DNA of 64,000 nt from Paragonimus westermani (taxonomy: Eukaryota > Platyhelminthes > Trematoda > Plagiorchiida > Troglotrematidae): NCBI GenBank assembly GCA_008508345.1, contig QNGE01000860.1, positions 48,454-112,453 of the forward strand, written 5' to 3'. This document shows positions 58,972 through 64,000 of the stretch, in pieces (the first letter of the stretch is position 1; every line of letters starts with the position of its first letter). Made by a program: the position numbers and the translations under genes. The notes below the pieces were generated by a model, which saw nothing but the letters and a program-made list of their open reading frames with translations, was not told the origin of the DNA and did not search any database.

Positions 58972-60111
58972 AAATGAATAAATATAAATAAATAATACAT
59001 ATTTCCCAACGCATATGTGAGAAGCACTCTTGGTTATGCGCGATATTTGCAAACCATACATAAACGAATAATTTAACAGTGACACATACGTTAGGTTTCT
59101 TGCAAGAATTACGTGGTCGAAGAGAAAACGACTGTTGTTCATGGAACTTTCACGCACGCAACAGATAAATAGACAGTTCGCTCATTTCACCGATTCAGTC
59201 TCGGAAAAATGGGATGTTACATTAATTCACTGTTTACAAAGTTGTGGGATGAGCGATTTTTCAAATATTTCAAGGTCATTCCGGAAAGGTGTCCAAACGC
59301 ACCTTCCAAATTTTTTGCTGTTCGGAATAAAATTAGCGTCCGGAAATTGTCAAGATAGATCGGCTTGGGCGAGGCATGACGGAAAATCCCAAAATCAAGT
59401 GAAGGAATGGGCAGATTTCAACGCAGCATTTCGTCGATTGCTCGTAAACGTCACAAAGTTGAGCATCTCGTGAACCGTTCAGCTTAGACGAAGTTCCGTG
59501 CGTCCATCCGTTGCAGAAAAATTTCCTCGCTCAATGGATAATATGGGAATCGGGAGGGAGAATGTAATTCCACACGTCAGATGAGAAAATGTGGGTTCAT
59601 AACATTTACTGTGACACGCAATATGTATTGGGAATTTTTGACAAAGAAATTGTTCGATATTATTATTTTTGCTATGATTATTGGAATATATAACCCTATC
59701 TTCTGATTGTTGTGGTATTTTACTATGCACTCGAGATTTATTCGGGTAAACGGATAATTGAGTCGACGGTTTGGAGGGCCGCATGAAATGTGCGTGACAA
59801 CTAAAGCTCACATGTCATCGTACTGTTTGACTTATTATTACGTGCCGAGTGCACATTTCACAGCAATTTGGGCATTGCATATACATGAGTAAACACGTCA
59901 TTAAAATAATGTTGGATGTCAAAGGCCAGGTGCTGAATGATCTTGTGAGTAAGCCATATAACAAACCGTTTCAAGCGGGCTGTTCTCGACAGGCGTTAGA
60001 CAGCAGATTGGTTGTCTACGTATCACGCATCTGACGGCTAAATGTTTTTCGGACCACCCTCAAAAAGGTCATCGGGTTAAAAAGAGAGTTTGAAGATGGA
60101 CATCGTATTTG

Positions 60112-61326
60112 TTAACGTAAGATAGCTGTCCAAACCCTTTTTAAAACGCTGAATGTTGTTACTGGCTNNNNNNNNNNNNNNNNNNNNNNNNNNNNNNNNN
60201 NNNNNNNNNNNNNNNNNNNNNNNNNNNNNNNNNNNNNNNNNNNNNNNNNNNNNNNNNNNNNNNNNNNNNNNNNNNNNNNNNNNNNNNNNNNNNNNNNNNN
60301 NNNNNNNNNNNNNNNNNNNNNNNNNNNNNNNNNNNNNNNNNNNNNNNNNNNNNNNNNNNNNNNNNNNNNNNNNNNNNNNNNNNNNNNNNNNNNNNNNNNN
60401 NNNNNNNNNNNNNNNNNNNNNNNNNNNNNNNNNNNNNNNNNNNNNNNNNNNNNNNNNNNNNNNNNNNNNNNNNNNNNNNNNNNNNNNNNNNNNNNNNNNN
60501 NNNNNNNNNNNNNNNNNNNNNNNNNNNNNNNNNNNNNNNNNNNNNNNNNNNNNNNNNNNNNNNNNNNNNNNNNNNNNNNNNNTTTGACTGTTTGAGTGCG
60601 ACCTTCGAGGTATGACGACAGCCAGCTATACAAGGGATCTTGTATGCCAAAAGATGCTATTTTGATCAAGAGGCGCTTATGAGGCACACGATCAAATGCC
60701 TTTTGCATGTCCAAGAGTATGATAATTACCGCACTTCCATCACTGACGGACGTCGATATATGGTTCAAGAATTCCAGCTGACATGTCATACAAGAGCGTT
60801 TGCTGAGGAAACCGTGCTGTGAAGGGGTTATGAGGTTTTGTGTCCTTGAGAATTCAACTATGTGCACCTTTATTATCCTCTCAAACATTCGCGAGCAGAT
60901 TGACGTGTGGCTGATGGGACGATAGTTACTAACGTCCTACCTTGGACCACTCTTGAGACGAGGCATAATGATTGAGGTTTTTCACTGGGGATGGAAGGTG
61001 CTGGATAAAAGTGATAGGTTGAACAAATTGAGTAGAAGGATGGGTATATCCTCACCTGCCTGCTTGACGACCATTGGTGGGATACCATCTGGTCCAGGAT
61101 GGATTGAGGGCCTAATGCTAGCTAACTGTGAACGAACACCTCGAGCATCGATCAGAACATTCTTCAAAACTTTATCTGATTTTGACGGGATATTAGCAGG
61201 TAATGGGGTGCTTTCTACGCTAAACGATGCAGCGAAATTTGAGTTGAATAGTTCGCACATCTTTACAGGGTCGTCGACAACCGTTTTGTCCTTGAGAGTG
61301 ATAGTTCTTATAGCAGGGTCCCTCAT
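60112..61326 (-). pseudogene. Third-copy LINE reverse transcriptase, 5'-truncated, with assembly gap
   Basis: The RT region opens DPAIRTITLKDKTVVDDPVK and continues HPGDGIPPMVV-type block, HPQ-TGA-KTSIIMP with TGA at 60,982-60,984, a TAG, and NYRPISHTSICS. The next part is intact: SKRSCMTCQLEFLNHIS, ILLDMQKAFDRVPHKRLL and YLEGRTQTVK. The gap then starts at 60,582, before the catalytic box. After the gap only the last residues (FSVLKRVWTAILR-like) remain. The intact part is closer to a consensus than LINE A. Confidence 0.75.
60168..60582. other. Assembly gap (415 Ns)
   Basis: There is a run of 415 N within the third-copy RT. The homologous interval in the right arm (51,764-52,553) is 790 bp, so either the gap size is a library estimate or this copy carries a deletion. 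Reading frames drawn through the Ns are meaningless. Confidence 0.99.
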
Positions 61327-61340
61327 GGATTACAGCAGGG

Positions 61341-61384
61341 TCTCATGGATTATATATATATAATATATATATTATATATTTTAT
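61341..61384. repeat. AT dinucleotide-rich tract at the LINE 5' truncation
   Basis: TATATATATATAATATATAT-type sequence is located exactly where similarity to the LINE ends. Just before it, AGCAGGGTC followed by CTCATGGATTA is present twice (about 61,313-61,352). Confidence 0.85.
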
Positions 61385-63223
61385 GTAGTGGATGTTTGTA
61401 GGAAGTTCATCACAACGGCTGACGTGGCAACCAATCAACGAAGGTTGAAGCATACATTATCAAGAAAGTTTTGTGTAAGGTTTATAAGCGAAAAGTAGTA
61501 AGTCTCTAAGGTGTGCTGTTGCCGATTAATGTGATAAATTTCCTGCGTACTTTACAGGAGGAACACAACAAATATACTGATATCTGCTTTGCAAGGCGAA
61601 CGCAATTTAAGTTATTCAGACGTTTTTACCTTAGCTGTGAATGTGGGTGGCACCCACATTCACATCTGCTTCAAGTTACAGATAGCATGGGAAACGGGTG
61701 ATCCGTGATATATAAGTACGTTCGTGGTGAGAAATGTGTTTCATTAATTAGACTGTTTGAAGCTTTCCAATAAATATTGAATGAACACATACCGGTTGAG
61801 ACGTTCGCGGTCAGCATAATGGCCGCGCAAATGACGGCAACCCATGTGGCGTTTGATTGCAACATCGTGTCGTGTTACTTCCATGTATGTGACGCCCTTC
61901 GGAAGCATGTAAGTGGATAGAGCTGCTTTGTAAGGTGCACTAACTGACGAATTCTTTTTGCAGCCGGCACCTCTCTCACCAGGTGACTACGACAGACAAC
62001 AAGCAGCAATACGTCGCGCCCTCGCATCATATGCCGTAGGTTCAGACGTGACTCAGCCGGACGGATACACAGTTTATGAAACGCTTGTCCTCACTGGCTT
62101 TACATCAAGCCTGAGTGGACCACTCGTGCGCAAAGCGACGTGGTCCAACTCGGTAGTCACACAAATAATAAGCTGGGGAATGCCAACGGACTATTGGCAA
62201 AGTCTGCGTCCCCACTTATGATCGGTGGCTGGCGGAGTGTAAATTGCTCATTCGAAAGTTGGTGGGCCCATAGCTTCAGCCCCTCGCCGCGACCAACTTC
62301 AACCGTCACCATGAAATGGCTCCTGCAGAGCACCCACCATAGTGGGTCACTTGCACATGGACTCAAGAAAACATAAATCACTATCTCCCGGGGCGAGTAT
62401 CTTGTGGATATTATTGGACAGAGCGAGTTCCTTCACCGATGCACACATGGTTATCTCGCAGATATCAGATTTGATTAACAAGATGATTGAGAATTCATCT
62501 GGTAAATGGGTTCAGTCACCCGGACCGACGACACAAACTAATCCAAAGCAACGGCCACGCTCTATGTTGAAGAAAATTCAGAAGTAGTATGTACCTTTCT
62601 CCCATGGACTCAAAATGGACAGTTCCCATCTTATTTTGTGTGCGATGGTTCTCAGTGAATTCCTTTGTTGGAGTCCGGGATTCCGTTTCCCTTCACTTGT
62701 CGAGTAGGATAATTGGACAGAATGGTTACGAGTGGTTAAGCATGGGGTACTGCTTGGCAGCGCAAGTCACGCATGAAGGGAAAAGTTCGCAAATATGGCG
62801 GCAATTATTAGCTATGCACACCAGATGTGACTGAAAACATACCGCCCTAGTAAAACGAATGTACCATGAGTGTCCCCTAAGCGTTGCCCGAGTAATCCTA
62901 AAGTGTTCCAAGTAGACAGTTTGGGAGCACTCAGGGAAAAATGGAAGAAGAAAGTGCGCACAGCCCTACTGAGCAATCATACCACATGCCGCACAATTTC
63001 TTTCTTTTCCTACAGAGCTCCATTGTATTAAACGTCGATCTATCCCTGCACAGTGAGGACGACACAATGTTCAGTTTCACGAAAAACGATGTAAAAGGTA
63101 CACAGGCATTCACCTGTTATATCCAGTTCGATATTTGCAGCAATATTTGTATAAATTTGGCGGACACAATTTGATTCATAATGTGAAGATATCAGTACCG
63201 GGATCGCTGGCTTCTTTCGTTGC
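61385..63223. other. No firmly recognised gene; one possible exon at 61,964-62,221
   Basis: At 61,953-61,963 TCTTTTTGCAG resembles a 3' splice site. It is followed by 86 open codons (PAPLSPGDYDRQQAAIRRAL onward) to a stop at 62,221. I do not recognise the protein and see no matching upstream exon. Open stretches at 62,342-62,587 and 62,941-63,174 have no domain. Confidence 0.25.
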
Positions 63224-63746
63224 TCACAATCTCGCCTTTTGAGTCCACCGCTGAATGGTTTCCTTGACGTTCGCGTGCGATATGCCACGGTGAGCCTTCT
63301 TCATGATGGATTCTATATTTAACAAGTGATGGCTGTTTGTGATCGAACACAACAACGATGGTTGTGGCCAGGAATGAGGAGGCGACGGAGACACGATTGT
63401 GTACTCCTCTCCACTTTATTGTTTTCGCCACAGCATCCGTCATTAATGTTCTCATAACACTTCGGGTGCACTCACCCATGAATATGCCGCCGACGTTATT
63501 GAGAGAGGTCACCTAGGTACTGTGAATCGGAAAAATGGGACATACCAGCTGAGTATAAACTTCTGCTTCCTCCATCTCCATGGTCAACAGTTGTATGTCA
63601 TCCATGGACTGCATGGACTCTAGGAAAAATTGTGCGGTGGATGACGTACTGGAAGCATTATTTCGGAATCACAGTGTATTCACTTCCAGCCTCAGAGTGC
63701 GCAACTCATCGCGCGTTCTCATGTTTAGGAGGACTAAGTTCTCCAT
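63224..63746 (-). pseudogene. Second DUF4806-domain gene, broken
   Basis: The minus strand from ATG 63,746 reads MENLVLLNMRTRDELRTLRL (helical), a TGA, then FFLESMQSMDDIQLLTMEME and AEVYTQL. A 26-nt GT-AG interval (63,545-63,520, GTATGTCCC...TTCACAG) follows, then LNNVGGIFMGECTRSVMRTL, MTDAVAKTIKWRGVHN and, after a frame shift near 63,300, IESIMKKAHRGIS with ETIQRWTQKARL ending at 63,224. The order (FFLES...YTQL, NVGG...LMTDAVAKTIKWRG, IQRWTQKAR) is that of the DUF4806 domain from start to end. At least one stop and two frame shifts make it a pseudogene. Its sequence differs much from the first copy, so they are distinct family members. A transposase may lie beyond 64,000. Confidence 0.6.
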
Positions 63747-64000
63747 TTCACCTGGTGAACACGGTGATTGTTTGTATTACAAGTACTCAAATTTCAGCTC
63801 TTTTAATTCTTTAGCAGTGTCGTTTTAGCACACTGCCTCACTGCGTACCGCTGGTGGACTAACGATGGTAGAGCTGAACGCTTCTCAAACGACATTTTAC
63901 CAGTTGCATACCTGGAAGCAATAAGGCTGGAGAAAGTGGACAGGTTCTCCATTGATCCCAATGTCCATCGTGTTGGAGAGGGCGATGCGTGAGACATTCA

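Larger units (their letters stand above)
58972..61340 (-). mobile_element. Third, diverged copy of the LINE A/B family (composite), minus strand
   Basis: Reading the minus strand from 61,326 gives RT (61,326-60,112, interrupted by Ns), its 3' region, then about 59,850-59,220. The last part matches the stretch between LINE A and LINE B in the left arm (23,400-23,980), including the LINE B leader and first ORF1 codons. The 3'-tail repeat follows (59,215-58,972). The inverted tRNA-like pair is absent. So the LINE A-to-B junction is older than the SINE-like insertion, and the second element is here reduced to its two ends. Confidence 0.7.

Noticed and set aside
60153..60650. Long open frames on both strands through 60,153-60,650
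   Set aside because: They consist of unknown residues translated from the 415-N gap and carry no information.
1..64000. CRISPR arrays, bacterial operons, rRNA genes, LTR elements
   Set aside because: No regularly spaced short repeats, no Shine-Dalgarno-led gene series, no rRNA-like blocks and no paired long terminal repeats were seen; the content is eukaryotic.

Overview
This window looks like eukaryotic, intron-containing, transposon-dominated DNA. The likely source is a flatworm (trematode or diphyllobothriid-type tapeworm). The grounds are RTE- and CR1-like LINEs with flatworm-style endonuclease and reverse transcriptase blocks, a CACTA-type transposase of the kind known from schistosomes, and several 26-37 nt GT-AG introns. 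The species is inference. I recognise no intact host gene; nearly everything recognisable is a transposable element in some stage of decay.

Layout. 1-359 is an RTE reverse transcriptase fragment on the minus strand that runs off the window. 600-4,770 is a long decayed CR1/jockey-like LINE (family C); its fragments recur at 7,090, 36,590, 42,500, 44,140 and 54,690. A related family D lies at 10,870 and 56,270. 13,638-17,105 (minus) is a CACTA-like DNA transposon: a broken transposase followed by a DUF4806-type gene with microintrons. 17,390-28,925 holds two head-to-tail CR1-like LINEs (A, then B), separated by an inverted pair of tRNA-derived SINE-like units. 28,930-36,590 is featureless to me. 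39,190-42,060 holds two RTE fragments head to head. 45,921-54,638 is a near-perfect inverted copy of 19,712-28,654, so LINEs A and B appear again in reverse. 58,985-61,340 is a diverged third copy of the same LINE family with a 415-N gap. 63,224-63,746 is a second, more damaged DUF4806 gene.

Working relations. The transposase and the DUF4806 gene are consecutive on one strand, 71 nt apart, and can be joined by a phase-compatible GT-AG intron; they are plausibly two parts of one mobile element. The LINE proteins (ORF1, AP endonuclease, reverse transcriptase) are all interrupted, so these copies are probably immobile.

Assembly warning. Single-base n characters at 19,711 and 51,525 mark contig joins. 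The first carries a 464-bp artefactual-looking duplication. The second replaces about 226 bp of hairpin-forming sequence. Whether the 9-kb inverted arms are a true palindrome, a recent gene-conversion product or a scaffolding error is the main open question.
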